Of a stretch of DNA of 64,000 bases, positions 12,295 to 22,975 are shown piece after piece. Numbering within the stretch: position 1 is the stretch's first letter; each line of letters starts with the position of its first letter. Below the pieces are notes generated by a model. It had not been told where the DNA came from. It did no database searches and worked only from the letters and a program-made list of their open reading frames with translations. This DNA is from Coptis chinensis (taxonomy: Eukaryota; Streptophyta; Magnoliopsida; Ranunculales; Ranunculaceae). The position numbers were made by a program, and so were the translations under genes. Where the stretch lies: positions 86,395,501 through 86,459,500 of the forward strand of contig CM027378.1 of assembly GCA_015680905.1 (NCBI GenBank), in the 5' to 3' direction.

Positions 12295-12480
12295 TGAGAC
12301 AACAGATTTTAATCAAGTCAACAGTCAAGATTTAGACAATGATTAGTTATAATTAGTTTACAATTCTGTTTTACTTTAGTTAATCGCCATGTTGATGGCG
12401 TGTATTGTAACCGCCACATTATAAATACTCTAGCAATGTAACAGTTCATTCAATCAATCAATAACAGATTCAGTTTTTCA
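12295..12480 (+). mobile_element. Ty1-copia 3' LTR
   Basis: The LTR begins TGAGACAACAG after the polypurine tract. It contains a TATA-like TATAAATA at 12419-12426 and is followed by repeated CAATCAAT. The end is placed at TTCA (12480) from the TG..CA rule. With no 5' LTR in the window the right end cannot be checked and could lie up to about 55 bases further on. Confidence 0.6.
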
Positions 12481-13485
12481 TTCTGTAAAATTATCTAAGT
12501 ACACCTCTTACTGGCTAAAAAGGTTACATTGGACTTTGCATAACATTCCACAAATTCACAAGTTAAATATTGTATCATGACTGCATGAAATGGTGAAGGA
12601 TGGCCTGTTGATAGGAACATAACAACAACTATTCACAACTTGTCCAGGTAAACTAGAGAACACATGAGCAACTTTCAAAAGGTTGTACAATAAATAACCA
12701 TTTCAAACACAAGATTCTGATTAGATGTATCACAAACCGGAGGGTTGTTTCATAACTGAAGTAAGAGCTTTGTGCATTGTAATGACCTTTGCAACATAGA
12801 TAAAACCAAAGGGGATGAAACATGAGTAACGAATGGATTTGGCTGCATATTACTATATTAGCAACATATAACCAATTTAAGTTCAAGAAAGAAACGATGG
12901 AATATTATTTGAAGTAAGCAAAAAAAAAACTCTATAGATAAAGGATTTATTCATAACAGCAAAAGGATAGAGTCTGACACAATCTGACTACAAAAGAACG
13001 ATACGTAAATAACATACTTGACTCCATCATCTAAAATAATAAACGCTCACTTGAAAACCTAGAAATCTAGAACTTCCCTCTGGCCATGAAGACCCCATCA
13101 GAAAAGAGCTTAAATAAAACACAAGAAAACCATTTAATAGACAATGATTCAGAAGAAGTACTCCATTTATGCTAAGATGGAATATAAAGGCTTTAGGTTC
13201 ATATTAGGTACATAAGCCCCAAATAGTAGAAGCATAACTGCCTTGTCTCACTCTCTCTCAATGATTTAAACCAAAGACATCAAACATAAAGACGTCAATC
13301 ACAAACCTAGTCCGATAAGATAAAAGAATCCCATTTTAGATTCTCTGTAAAATTTCATTAGCAAATTCACACCACCAACCAAAAAAGATAATATAGGTTT
13401 CTTTTGGGGTTCTCGATTCATTTGTCATTTACATTTCTTTTTTGTGGTTGGGGTGGGCGGCCCTGAGATGGTTTATGCACTTACG
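12481..13485. other. About 1 kb with no recognisable gene
   Basis: AT-rich sequence between the copia and Tat elements. No ankyrin or TPR exon of the host gene could be read on either strand, and no repeat structure stands out. It is probably intron or intergenic DNA. Confidence 0.5.
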
Positions 13486-13490
13486 GCTAC

Positions 13491-14032
13491 TGTAAAGGTG
13501 TGTTTTGGGTTTCTTGTTGGGACCGGGTTCGCTTATGAGCGAACTGCCTACGTATCCTCTTGTTGGTTTTCTCTTTTCCTTTCTTTCTTTTCTTTCTTTC
13601 TTTCTTCCTTGCTGGGGAGAGAGGAATCAGGCCCCGACGTAGTTCAATCAGGTGGTATTTATAGGCTTAGGGAAATGTCCATCTAGTAGACACGTGTGTC
13701 TATGGTACACGTGTAAGGTGGAGATCGTGAATGAGTGTTGAGTTGGTTATATTATAAGTCCTGTGCTGATTGGGTGTTGGCGAGGTTACCCCTATTTCCC
13801 GGGGATGGGTAATGATTACCCCTGATGGTGATCATTACACGGGGCGTTCTGCCATGTGCTCGTACCGAAATATCTTTGTCCTCCTTTCTCGTAGGTCGTT
13901 CTTGGAGGTCGCGGCATTGAGTTCGGCTGTCGGGGGTATTCTCGGGGAGCTGCTCACAGTTCGGGTCTTGGGGTCGATGTCCCGAAGTTCGTTTTACGTT
14001 GCACGTGCATGATAAGATATCGCTCCCCTACA
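13491..14032 (-). mobile_element. Tat element 3' LTR
   Basis: 542 bases, reading TGTAGGGGAGCG to CACCTTTACA on the minus strand. Its first ~280 plus-strand bases are nearly identical to the other LTR, apart from the length of a CTTT microsatellite (13568-13606). The rest differs in GC-rich patches. A GTTCGC/GCGAAC hairpin precedes GAACTGCCTACGTATCC, a stretch often seen in Tat LTRs. Confidence 0.9.
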
Positions 14033-14044
14033 CAGCCCCCTCTC
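14033..14044 (-). promoter_or_regulatory. Tat element polypurine tract
   Basis: The minus strand reads GAGAGGGGGCTG immediately before the LTR start TGTAGGGG. It sets plus-strand priming and confirms minus orientation. Confidence 0.8.
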
Positions 14045-14556
14045 AGTAGAGTATTTATGCCACAAGAAACGTTATGCTGAGAGAAAGAATGTGGAACGAG
14101 GAGCGAAGCTGTGGTGGACGACTTCGACCAGACGACATGACTTTCGAATTCACGATGCCGATGCTTTGGGGGAAAGGGAAGTTATGTCGTGAACATGCAC
14201 GCGATGTAATCGTAGTAGTTGAGAGAGAAACGTGTCGCCGCATTATTCGGAACTGTTGAAAAGACAGTACCTTGGAACACGTGTGCGGGCTATAGCCTAG
14301 GCTGTAATCATACCTTCTTGGTAACTGAACAGGCGGTTTATACAAAATCAAATTTGGGACATCGAAAAGGCATTGCGTGTTTTCTTCTTCCACAAAAACG
14401 CAAGCTAGGGTTCCTCAGGTGATTGCTTCTGCTGTTGTTATCTTTCCATTTTCAATTTGCTTTCCTCTCTGTCAGTGCGTTTTGCTAAATAGGTAGGTCA
14501 TCATAAGGGTATAGGGTTTCAGCTTGAGTAATTGATAGGAAAAAAAACTTGCCATA
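14045..14556 (+). other. Leader of the antisense gene module 1
   Basis: This non-coding stretch lies between the LTR and the first antisense ATG. TATTTATG at 14051 is TATA-like in the plus direction. CCTCAG followed by GTGATTG near 14415 would suit a splice donor in a 5' untranslated region. Both are tentative. Confidence 0.3.
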
Positions 14557-16826
14557 ATGTCTGATTCTGATGACACTCGATCGGAGGAGGTCCGAGAGAT
14601 ATCCTTGAGTTGTGGAGAGTACGAGGATGAAGAAGCGTTGAGTGTTGGTTGGTGGAGGTTGATTTGGAAGAAGAGGATAGGATAGGTGAAGGTAATGCCC
14701 GATCTAGGTCGAGGAGGACGAGCCCGACGCCGTCAGTCGAGGGATATGTCGTCATCAAGCGATGTGCCCCTTAGAAGTGTAAACCGTCGTGCTGCTAACT
14801 CGTTCCCCGAACTGAGGGCAGCATATGGGATTAATGTCCCTGACCTGGAAATATACGAACCACGATTGAGTGAAAATGTTCGTAGTGAGGAGTACAACCC
14901 GCCGAATGGTGGAATAATAATCTGTGAGGTTACCGAGAGAGCGATATGCACATACCGTTCGGAACCGGTATGCGACTTCTTGGCGCTTTGTTGGAAGTCT
15001 CCCTGTCAGTTCGTGGGTAACACCTGGCGATTATTTAAGGTGTTCGACCTGCTGAATGCGAGTGGGGAATATGACATAAGGGTATCTGACATAGTGGAAC
15101 ACTATGTGGTACGGCGATCGGGAACATGAACTTTAGCTTGCAAACCATGACGACGCGTGCTCGGCCGCGGATCGATGGAGTAAGCAATGAGGCTGGACTA
15201 AAAAGGCCGTTGTTGCTAGTTGGCAACCTTGCGGTGAACGGGTGTATACTGCAAACTAGGATTTGTAACATATCCGGTGGGTAGGACATTTTTCTGTTGT
15301 TCCTTGTCAGAACGTTTGATAGTTATTCTAACAGGTCCTTGTTTTACTTTGACTGCAGAGTTTTCCGTGAAGAAGTTTAACCGATCGTGGGGAAATAGAG
15401 AGGTTCGCGCGGTTGACTCGTGAAGAGAAGCAAGCGAAGCTGCCTGAAGTTGCACACTTTTTTGTGGAAAAGGGTGGGCCTGCGATCCGGGAAAAAAGGA
15501 AGGCGCAAAAAGACCGAGCTCGAGGTCAAATAAGGGAAGAGCTGATGGAGACGCGAACGAGTGACTTAGTAACGCGAGAAGAGAGGCAACGGGCGATGGG
15601 CGGTCGCGAGGCGACCGCTAGAGGTGGTACCTCGGGAGCGGGAGGATCGAAGCCGCCGGAAGGAGGTTCGATCGATGCACCCGTGGAGTTGGAAACGGTG
15701 GTTTTCAATCCTCGGCGAAGCAGGTCGGGGAAGAGGCCGCCACGACTTACCGGAGCAAACGACGCCCGAACCACGAAAAGTAGCGCAAAGACTCTTGGAG
15801 AGAGCTCTAGCGCCGGGGGCGATTCCGATGGTGGCCCAACTGGGGCTATGGTTTCTCGCCGGAGTGGAGCACGACCTGAGCAGGTCATGGACTTGGCCAC
15901 TTTCGGGGCCGGGTCTAGTGCGCCCCGACGGAGGCGTGAATCCAGTCCACTAGCGAAAGCGAAAGCTCCACGTAAGGCAAGTGGAAAAGCTGTTATGGTG
16001 ACTGACGACTTAGAGGGGTAGTTCGTGTTCCTGGATGAGAATGGGGCGAACGAACCGCGGAAGCGGCGGATCAGAGCTTCAGATCGAAGTAAGATATCGG
16101 GTTGCCTTCTAGAACGATAGCTCGGATGGCAATCGCAGGAGCCGGATGATAAAGGGTCTGGCCGATAATCGAGGCAAATGGAAATTGCCCAATGTTTGGT
16201 ATGCGCGATCTATCTTTGTTTGATGTAACCGCCTCTCGATGATAGACGCTTATTGTGTTGTGGCTATTAACCATGTGTATTCAAATTTGGTAAGTGGGTT
16301 TCAAAAATTGAAGGAGATTGCCCAGTTCGTGGAGGCAGATAGAGAGACGGTGGTGAAGCTGTCTGATGAGCTGAAGAACGTCCAAGAGGCCTCGAAGATG
16401 GAACACGAGGAACTGGAAGGTCTGAAGAAAGCTCATCAAGAGCTGAGTCTGGCCAAGATGTTGAAAGACACGGAAGCGGAAGAGCTGAGGCAAAAACTAC
16501 AGGGAGCTGAAGAGAACGTCCTGGCAGCGACTGTGGAGATTGGTAGGTTGAACGATTATGCCTTACACTGCAAGAAGGTTGCTCAGGACGCTACCAAAGC
16601 TTATGATGTTCTGGATGCAGATTTCGTTGAACTGGAGGCAGATTACAACGCTTTGAAGACAGATCATGCACGCTGCACGTCTTACCTCGGGGTAGAACGG
16701 GTGCCAGGAGGAATTAGTAGTGCTCCTGTTGCTTCAGAGGTTTTGCCCGCGACTGCGATACCGCGAACTGATGTTACCGCGGTCCGATGCAATCATGAGT
16801 TTAGAATTTGGATGGAGTATCTGTGA
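14557..16826 (+). pseudogene. Antisense gene module 1 of the Tat element
   Basis: Several plus-strand coding blocks run opposite to gag-pol. An acidic start (ATG at 14557, M-S-D-S-D-D-T-R-S-E-E) is lost by a frameshift near 14680. A block at 14686-15129 has S-P-C-Q-F-V-G-N-T-W-R-L-F, like the P-x-Q-x-x-x-N-x-W-R motif of the plant domain named putative gypsy-type transposon. A likely intron ends at TTTGACTGCAG (15358). A basic, disordered block (15413-16021) follows, then a heptad-rich coiled-coil block (16239-16826: Glu, Lys and Leu rich, starting after G-F-Q-K-L-K-E-I). Antisense frames in this place are known in Retand/Ogre-type elements; their function is not established. The domain match is from memory and moderate. 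Confidence 0.6.
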
Positions 16827-17068
16827 TAGTGACTGGTACGGATGCTGAGATTGATGAATCGCTTCAGCCAGGAGAACTAATTATGGAGCCCGGAGGTGGC
16901 GATTTGTAATTTTGTTATTTAGTACTGTCAGCTTATAAGCTGTGATACAATAGAGCTGGTCTCCTGGGGTAACCTGGGCAGTTCGTCTTGTTACCTGTAT
17001 GCTTAAGTACGAAGAACGACCTGGTGCTCCGTTCTGTGCTGGGGTACTCAGGTGATAACGAAGGTTAT
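16827..17068 (+). other. 3' untranslated stretch of antisense module 1
   Basis: No coding sequence. It holds the short hairpin CAGCTTATAAGCTG (16929-16942), ACAATAGAGCTG and GCAGTTCG. A parallel stretch follows module 2 at 18810-18960 with the same ACAATAGAGCTG and GCAGTTCG, so the two regions are paralogous. Confidence 0.5.
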
Positions 17069-17112
17069 TTAGCCGGGTTGGATTTCCTGAGTAATCTCAG
17101 CAACCCGGTTAA
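17069..17112 (+). ncRNA. Hairpin 1 after antisense module 1
   Basis: The outer stem CCGGGTTG (17073-17080) pairs with CAACCCGG (17101-17108), and the flanking TTAG/TTAA bases extend it to about 12 pairs with one G-U. A GATTTC bulge on the 5' side leads to the inner stem CTGAG/CTCAG (17087-17091 and 17096-17100) and a TAAT loop. Hairpin 2 has the same layout with different paired bases. That it acts as RNA is inference. Confidence 0.55.
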
Positions 17113-17762
17113 CGTATTATTTTGCTATCTTGCTAATATAGATCGGTGCTTGTGCGTATGCCATGATTGTTGCTTATTTCTTTATTACTGCTTGCTCAAC
17201 TATAATTGTGTGTGGTGACGGTGCATGTGGCGAAGAATGGTAGGTATGTTGTAATGACAACTTCTCGGCGTCTGGCGGAGATGTTTGCATGAGCGTGTTG
17301 TTGTGAAATTATCTGCAGCTCTGAGGTGGTGCTCGTAACGAGGCGACCGGATCTGGCTGCGCTGCGCGGAGGCAAGTCAAAACGTTTTCGCGGTTCGCCG
17401 CTTAATGCGGTAGTGTTTCCACGCGTGCGTCCCGACACGTGGAGGGATAATGGCGGTTCAAGGAACGTAATGATGGCAGGCAAATGGCGTTTAAGCGCCT
17501 CAAGGTAATTAAGAGGCTTTAGGAAAAGATGTTTCCTTTTGAATAAAAACGGCTTATCATATACCAAGACAAGTATTTGCTTGCCTTCTTCCTAAAGCTT
17601 CACCGCCTACTTGCTCTCTACGCGATTTGTCGTGGCCTCTCCGCCATTGCTTTGCTTATCCGGTATGTTTATTCTTTTTTGGGAGACTTCTTTTCGTTGA
17701 TAAAAGGTTAGTGTAAAAACTATAGCTCGTGGTGACAAGACGTTTGTGGTCTAGGTTTTATC
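17113..17762 (+). other. Spacer and leader of antisense module 2
   Basis: No convincing protein. GAATAAAAACGG near 17539 could be a TATA-like element for module 2, followed by a CT-rich leader (17580-17665) and possible splice signals. Short reading frames here look incidental. Confidence 0.3.
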
Positions 17763-18585
17763 ATGGCGAGATGTCATCCGTGATGCAAGGGGAAGGAACA
17801 AAGACGAGGGAAACTTCTCCTCACCGATAATGGAAAATATGGAGTTTGAGCCTCACGTGCATGACGATCGTGGGAAGAGGAAAGTCGAGGGCGCAGGTTT
17901 AAGAGTCACAAGCGTCCTAGGAGGGCTGGACGTCCGTCTGGCGGCATTGTCTTTAGGTCGCCACGCGGTGGTAGGTTATTAATCGATCGATCGCCATGTC
18001 TGCAGAGAGTGTAGCGACCTGAGGCGAGGTCGCGCAGTCGCTGGTGAGAGGTCGTCCCCGCGCTGTGGTGATGTGGGGAGTGAATTCTACTACATGGGGA
18101 GGACTGGGAAGAAGCGTATGGTGAAACGCTCAGACTGTAGCTTCCACTCGGCGCCCATAGCGACCAGTGTCCTGAAGGGGATCGTACTGGATGGTGACAA
18201 GGCAGAGGTGAAGGATGAGGACATGGACACGCTACTGGGGACGATGGATATGGCCGCTTGTTTGGTAAACTCCAGACACACTAAGTTGTTATGTCAGTTA
18301 CTAAGGCAAACTGATTCTTTAACTTGCTTCATGCAGTTTTTTGCAGGATATGACAAGCTGAAAGATGTTGTACAAAACGCGGAGATGGATGGCAACCCTC
18401 ACGTCGAGCTAGGATGTATGCGAGCTGCGTGGGGGGCAGACAAGAGAAAACTGGAAGTGATGACTACCAAGTACCAGAACGCTACGGCTGAGAATGCTGC
18501 GTTAGTGACGGACGTGACGGAGTTAGAAAGGGAACTAGCGTGGCGGGATCGCTATGCTAAGAAGTGCGGAAGGTGGCGCGCGTAA
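17763..18585 (+). pseudogene. Antisense gene module 2 of the Tat element (degenerate paralogue)
   Basis: The first part (17763-18070) is short and broken by stops. The readable frame 18073-18585 contains an intron-like segment ending CTTCATGCAG (about 18332), then G-Y-D-K-L-K-D-V and a charged tail with heptad spacing. Module 1 has G-F-Q-K-L-K-E-I at the matching place, so the two look like diverged copies of one gene. The long N-terminal domain of module 1 was not found. No function is known. Confidence 0.45.
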
Positions 18586-18998
18586 AGTTTAAGAGGGCGA
18601 TATCGAAGCCCAGACGCTTCACGCCTGGATGATGAAGAATATGATCTTGAAGAAAGCGAAAAGTCGCGGCGATGAACGAGGGCATATCATGAGATGCGAA
18701 AGTGATGCCGAGGTCGGCTCGGCATACCGCCTAACTACTAAGAAGACACGTAAGATAACCATGTCATCAGTGAGAGTTGAGAAGGTGATCTTGATTTGGC
18801 TCTGTCAGCCATGATTTGTAAGTTCTGTTTACATTTCCCTCTCTTATACGGGAGTTAACAATAGAGCTGTGTTTTCAGGCTTGCCTAAGCAGTTCGCCTT
18901 TTTCTTGCAGAGAACTGGTTTCCACGAAAGTGGCAGTTCGATACTTGGTTATTATTATTATTATTTTTTTTTTATTTTTTTATTTTTTTTGTAATGAG

Positions 18999-19038
18999 CA
19001 CCGATCTGGATTTTCTGGGCAATCCCAGCAGATCGGTG
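18999..19038 (+). ncRNA. Hairpin 2 after antisense module 2
   Basis: The outer stem CACCGATCTG pairs with CAGATCGGTG (18999-19008 and 19029-19038). A GATTTT bulge precedes the inner stem CTGGG/CCCAG with a CAAT loop. Compared with hairpin 1, three outer base pairs and one inner pair have changed on both sides so that pairing is kept, while bulge and loop stay almost the same. Confidence 0.55.
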
Positions 19039-19170
19039 GAAGTAGTTGTTGTGGCGAATGATCATATAATGTTATTGGTGATGTTCCGTATGCATGTTTC
19101 CGTGTACTTGTGTGTAGCTAGCATTCTGCGTAGGATTCTAGAAACATGCGTTCGGCCGTGTAGTCCAGCC

Positions 19171-19787
19171 TAGAAATATAGGTCGTCGACGGGACAGGCA
19201 TTGGAGAGGCAAAATAGCCGGTGTGCTCCAGAGAGCTGTTTGCTCGCGGAGAGCGTTCTCGTTTAGTCGATCCTAGAAATATAGGTCCTCGACGTTACAA
19301 GAGTTGGAGAGGCGATGTAGCCTGTAAGCTCCAGAGAGCTGTATGCTCGCGGAGAGCGTTCTCGTGTGGTCGATCCTAGAAATATAGGTCCTCGACGTTA
19401 CAAGAGTTGGAGAGGCGATGTAGCCTGTAAGCTCCAGAGTTGTATATTCATGAGAGAGCGTTTCTCGTGGTGGTCGATCCTAGAAATATAGGTCCTCGAC
19501 GTTACAAGAGTTGGAGAGGCGATGTAGCCTGTAAGCTCCGCAGAGTCATGATTTCGCGGAGCGTTCTCGTGTGGTCGATCCTAGAAATATAGGTCCTCGA
19601 CGTTACAAGAGTTGGAGAGGCGATGTAGCCTGTAAGCTCCAGAGAGCTGTATGCTCGCGGAGAGCGTTCTCGTGTGGTCGATCCTAGAAATATAGGTCCT
19701 CGACGTTACAAGAGTTGGAGAGGCGATGTAGCCTGTAAGCTCCAGAGAGCTGTATGCTCGCGGAGAGCGTTCTCGTTTGCGACAGCG
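19171..19787. repeat. Tandem array in the Tat element, six units of about 103 bases
   Basis: Units begin TAGAAATATAGGTC at 19171, 19274, 19377, 19481, 19582 and 19685 (spacing 101-104). Each carries GTTGGAGAGGCGATGTAGCC, then GCTCCAGAGAGCTG and CGGAGAGCGTTCTCG, which folds back on itself. The first unit is the most diverged and the inner ones are almost identical. Retand-type elements are known for an amplified tandem repeat in this same region between pol and the 3' LTR. Confidence 0.9.
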
Positions 19788-19950
19788 TGTTGTTGGTTGA
19801 GGATGGCGGACTAAGTAAACGTGTTGATCATCAATGCTGTGTAAACTGTTTAACTTGCCAATACGATTAAGTAGATTAGATTGTATTAGTCAACACAAGG
19901 AACGTATTTTTCATAAATGTAAATAAAAAGGATATACAACATGAATGTCG

Positions 19951-21386
19951 CTACTGGTAAAAAAAATTTAGTAGATAGGTATTCCAAGGTCGAGGCAACA
20001 TCTTCCCCTCTTGGGTTCTTATCCAGTATGCTCCATTCCCGACGACGCGTTCCACGATGTAGGGGCCTTCCCATGTGGGACCTAACTTGGAGTCGTCTTG
20101 CGTCTTCTTTAGCACTAGGTCGCCAGGTTGAAAAGACCGAGGATGAACTCGCTTGTTGTAGGAGTTCTTCAGAGTTTGCTGATAAGATGCGATTCTGATG
20201 GCAGCTAAGTCCCGCTTTTCTTCCAACAGGTCGACTTCTCGTGCTAACACAGAGTCGTTTGCGGTCCCGACTTCGACAAGTTCGATCGATCAAGTCAGAG
20301 TGGATCCGTTAGCTCGGTGGGAATTACGGCTTCTGTGCCATAACATAAGGAGAATGGTGATTCGCCGGTACTGGATCGAGCTGTGGTGCGGTGAGCCCAG
20401 AGAATATTCTCCAATTGATTTGGCCATTGGCTCTTATTCTTTTCAATCTTTTTCTTCAAGTTTTCCAAGATTGCTTTGTTACTGGCTTCTGCCTGACCAT
20501 TACTCTGAGCGTACTGTGGAGTAGAAAATGCGTGAATGATCTTCCACTTGGCTAGAAACTCTTTGACCGTTCTGCCTTTGAACTGGGGCCCATTATCCAT
20601 TACTAATGTATGTGGCAACCCAAACCTGGTGATGATGTGGGTCCAGATGAAATTTCTGACATGTGACTCTTTAACGTGTGCTAAAGGAATAGCCTCGACC
20701 CACTTGGTGAAGTAGTCGGTTGCGGCTAAGACAAAGCGGAAACCCGTACTTTTCTGTGAGATAAATGGTCCCATGATGTCCATGCCCCACATGTGGAATG
20801 GCCATGGGCTGGCTATACTGATCAGTTCGCGAGCAGGTTGGATGATATTGTGGCCAAATGTTTGACACTTGACACATTTGAAGACGTATGCTTTAGCATC
20901 GATCTGCATACGGGGCCAAAAATATCCTTGTGAAATGGCCTTATGGGCTAAAGAGCGACCGCCGGCGTGATTTCCACATTCTCCTTCGTGGATCTCTGCG
21001 AAAACTAACTGACCCTGCTCTGGAGTGAGGCATCGCAAGTGTGGGCCACCAGCGGATTTCCTGAACAATTTGTTATGGAGTAAACAATAACGTCGTGCTT
21101 GATAGGGGATCTGCTTAGCCTTGGTGCGCTCCTCGGGGGAGTACCGCGAGATATAATCGATGATAGGCTGCATCCAAGTTTGACTCAGCTGACTGGCGGA
21201 GAGGGGGAATAGGTCGCTTATTGTCAAGGTGTGCTCGACTTGGTACGCAGGTCGATCGACTACTTCTATGAGTAGTTGTCTTGGGGTGCAGCTTGGGGTC
21301 TGGGTTGCTAGGTAAGCTAAACTGTCCGCATGACGGTTCTCGTCACGCAAGAAATGATGTATGTGTACCTGCTTAAAAGAAGGCAA
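19951..21386 (-). pseudogene. Tat element integrase
   Basis: The frame 21386-20295 opens with the end of RNase H (N-R-H-A-D-S-L-A), then the zinc-binding region (H-E-G-E-C-G-N-H and C-V-K-C). The catalytic core carries the DDE residues in M-W-G-M-D-I-M-G-P-F, V-M-D-N-G-P-Q-F and N-G-Q-A-E-A-S-N-K. A frameshift near 20270 moves the C-terminal part to 20250-19951, with F-Q-P-G-D-L-V-L-K and W-E-G-P-Y-I-V. It would integrate element cDNA; as read it is broken once. Confidence 0.92.
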
Positions 21387-21425
21387 TAATTGATGAACGA
21401 CCTGAAGATATTTTGAAAAATTACC

Positions 21426-21803
21426 TTAATGGGTAGTGTACTCTTTTGCAACCTGGCGAACAACCAGCTGCGAGTCGCTAAATACTTGGAGCTCTGTGAC
21501 ACCGAGCTGCAGCGCCATACGAAGTCCCCTGATCAGCGCCTCGTACTCCGCCTCATTGTTGGAAGTGGCAAAGTCGATGCGAACGGACTTTTCCATCACC
21601 GTTCCATCGGGTGAAACTAAGACAACCCCGATGCCGCTGCCGCCGGGATTGCTAGAACCATCTACAAAGAGAGACCAGGTGGATTTGATGTGCTCCTTCG
21701 AATCTGGGAGGTCGGTCTCTTGTTCCCAATTGGGGTCATCAACAGGGAAATCCGCTAGAAAATCGGCAGAACAATGTCCCCTTTCGGGAAATTCGTGGTG
21801 CAA
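21426..21803 (-). pseudogene. Tat element second RNase H domain
   Basis: The domain is of the plant RNase H1/archaeal type: L-F-V-D-G-S-S-N-P-G-G-S-G has the first catalytic Asp, N-N-E-A-E-Y-E-A-L the Glu, and V-F-S-D-S-Q-L-V the next Asp. It lies between the reverse transcriptase's own RNase H and integrase, the arrangement that defines the Tat lineage. The frame is lost at 21426 and continues in the integrase frame. Confidence 0.88.
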
Positions 21804-21804
21804 T

Positions 21805-22975
21805 TCAATGGTGGTGTTCGCCGAGTTCTTCGGCCCAAACTGCCATTCGAGTAGTTTTGTTTTCTTTGTGGAGAATTTTCTTCAATGGGAGGTCGGTAAG
21901 AACTTTGATTTGATGCGCCTGAAAGTAAGGCCTAAACTTCCGTGTCGAATATAACAAAGCAAGTACTGCTCTTTCCAGGAAGGAGTAATTCTTTTCCGCT
22001 GTCGTGAGCGTCTTGCTTGTGAAGTAGATCGGTTTTTCTGAATTGTTTTCCTCTTTGAAGAGAACTGAGCTGATTGCAAAATCGGATACTGCCAGATAGA
22101 GCCCCAGAGTCTCTCCATCTACAGGTTTAGCTAAGACGGGGGGCGTGGTGAGGTACTCTTTGAGAGTGGCGAATGCTTGATGGCACTGATCGCTCCATGA
22201 GAACTGCTCGCCTTTTTTAAGGAGTTGCAAGAACGGTCTACACTTATCGGATGCCCTTGATATAAATCGGTTGAATGCAGCGACCATGCCTGACAATTTC
22301 TGTATTTGTTTCTTCGTGCGCGGATCGGGCATGTCTAAGAACGCTCGGATCTGGTCTGGATTCGCTTCAATCCCTCCGAGACACTTGATACCCTAAAACT
22401 TGGGAGGGCGCTCCAAAAAGGCATTTCTCTGGATTGAGTTTCATGCCCGACGGGCGTAATCGAGAACGCTTGCTTTCAAGGTGGGCGAGGTGATCACCGG
22501 CTTTTTGCTTTTTTGACGACCATATCATCGATGTAGACCTCCATGGTGTCGCCTAACATGTCTTAGAACATGTCGGTGACCGGCGTTGATACGTTGTTCG
22601 GCATTTTCAAGCCGAATGGGAGAACGCGTTGTAGCAATAGATCCCTTTGCTCGTTATGAAAGAGGTCTTCTCTTGATCCTCCTCCGCGAGTGGGATTTGG
22701 TTGTACCCAATCGTGACGCGTCCATGAAGGAGAAGCTCATGACCACAGTCCGGTCGACAAGTCGGTCGATCGCGAGGGAGGGAAAACTATCTTTTGAGTG
22801 CCCGATTTACATTAAGTAAAATCGACGATAGGAGAAGCGTTCGTTTTTTTGGGTACGGCCACGATGTTAGCGATCCACTCCGGATAGTCTACTTTTCGGA
22901 TAAAACCGACTTGCTTGAGTTTGTCGACCTCGTCGTTGATGGCTTTTTGAAAACGCAGGGATAGTCGGCGGGTCG
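21805..22975 (-). pseudogene. Tat element reverse transcriptase and first RNase H
   Basis: The 22332-21805 frame covers the connection and RNase H region (F-N-R-F-I-S-R, F-S-W-S-D-Q-C, P-I-Y-F-T-S-K-T-L). The catalytic core at 22333-22975 is spread over several frames. The active-site box V-Y-I-D-D-M-V-V lies at 22515-22538, with YIDD at 22524-22535. Many small indels in this kilobase stop any long frame. Confidence 0.85.

Noticed and set aside
14686-15129. A host gene captured by the Tat element
   Set aside because: Position, orientation and motif fit the antisense frames typical of this lineage better than a capture event.
15526-15900. 124-residue minus-strand frame opposite antisense module 1
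   Set aside because: It is the shadow of the GC-rich, low-complexity coding block on the plus strand.
19171-19787. CRISPR-like regular array
   Set aside because: Units are contiguous ~103-base tandem repeats with no unique spacers, inside a plant retrotransposon.
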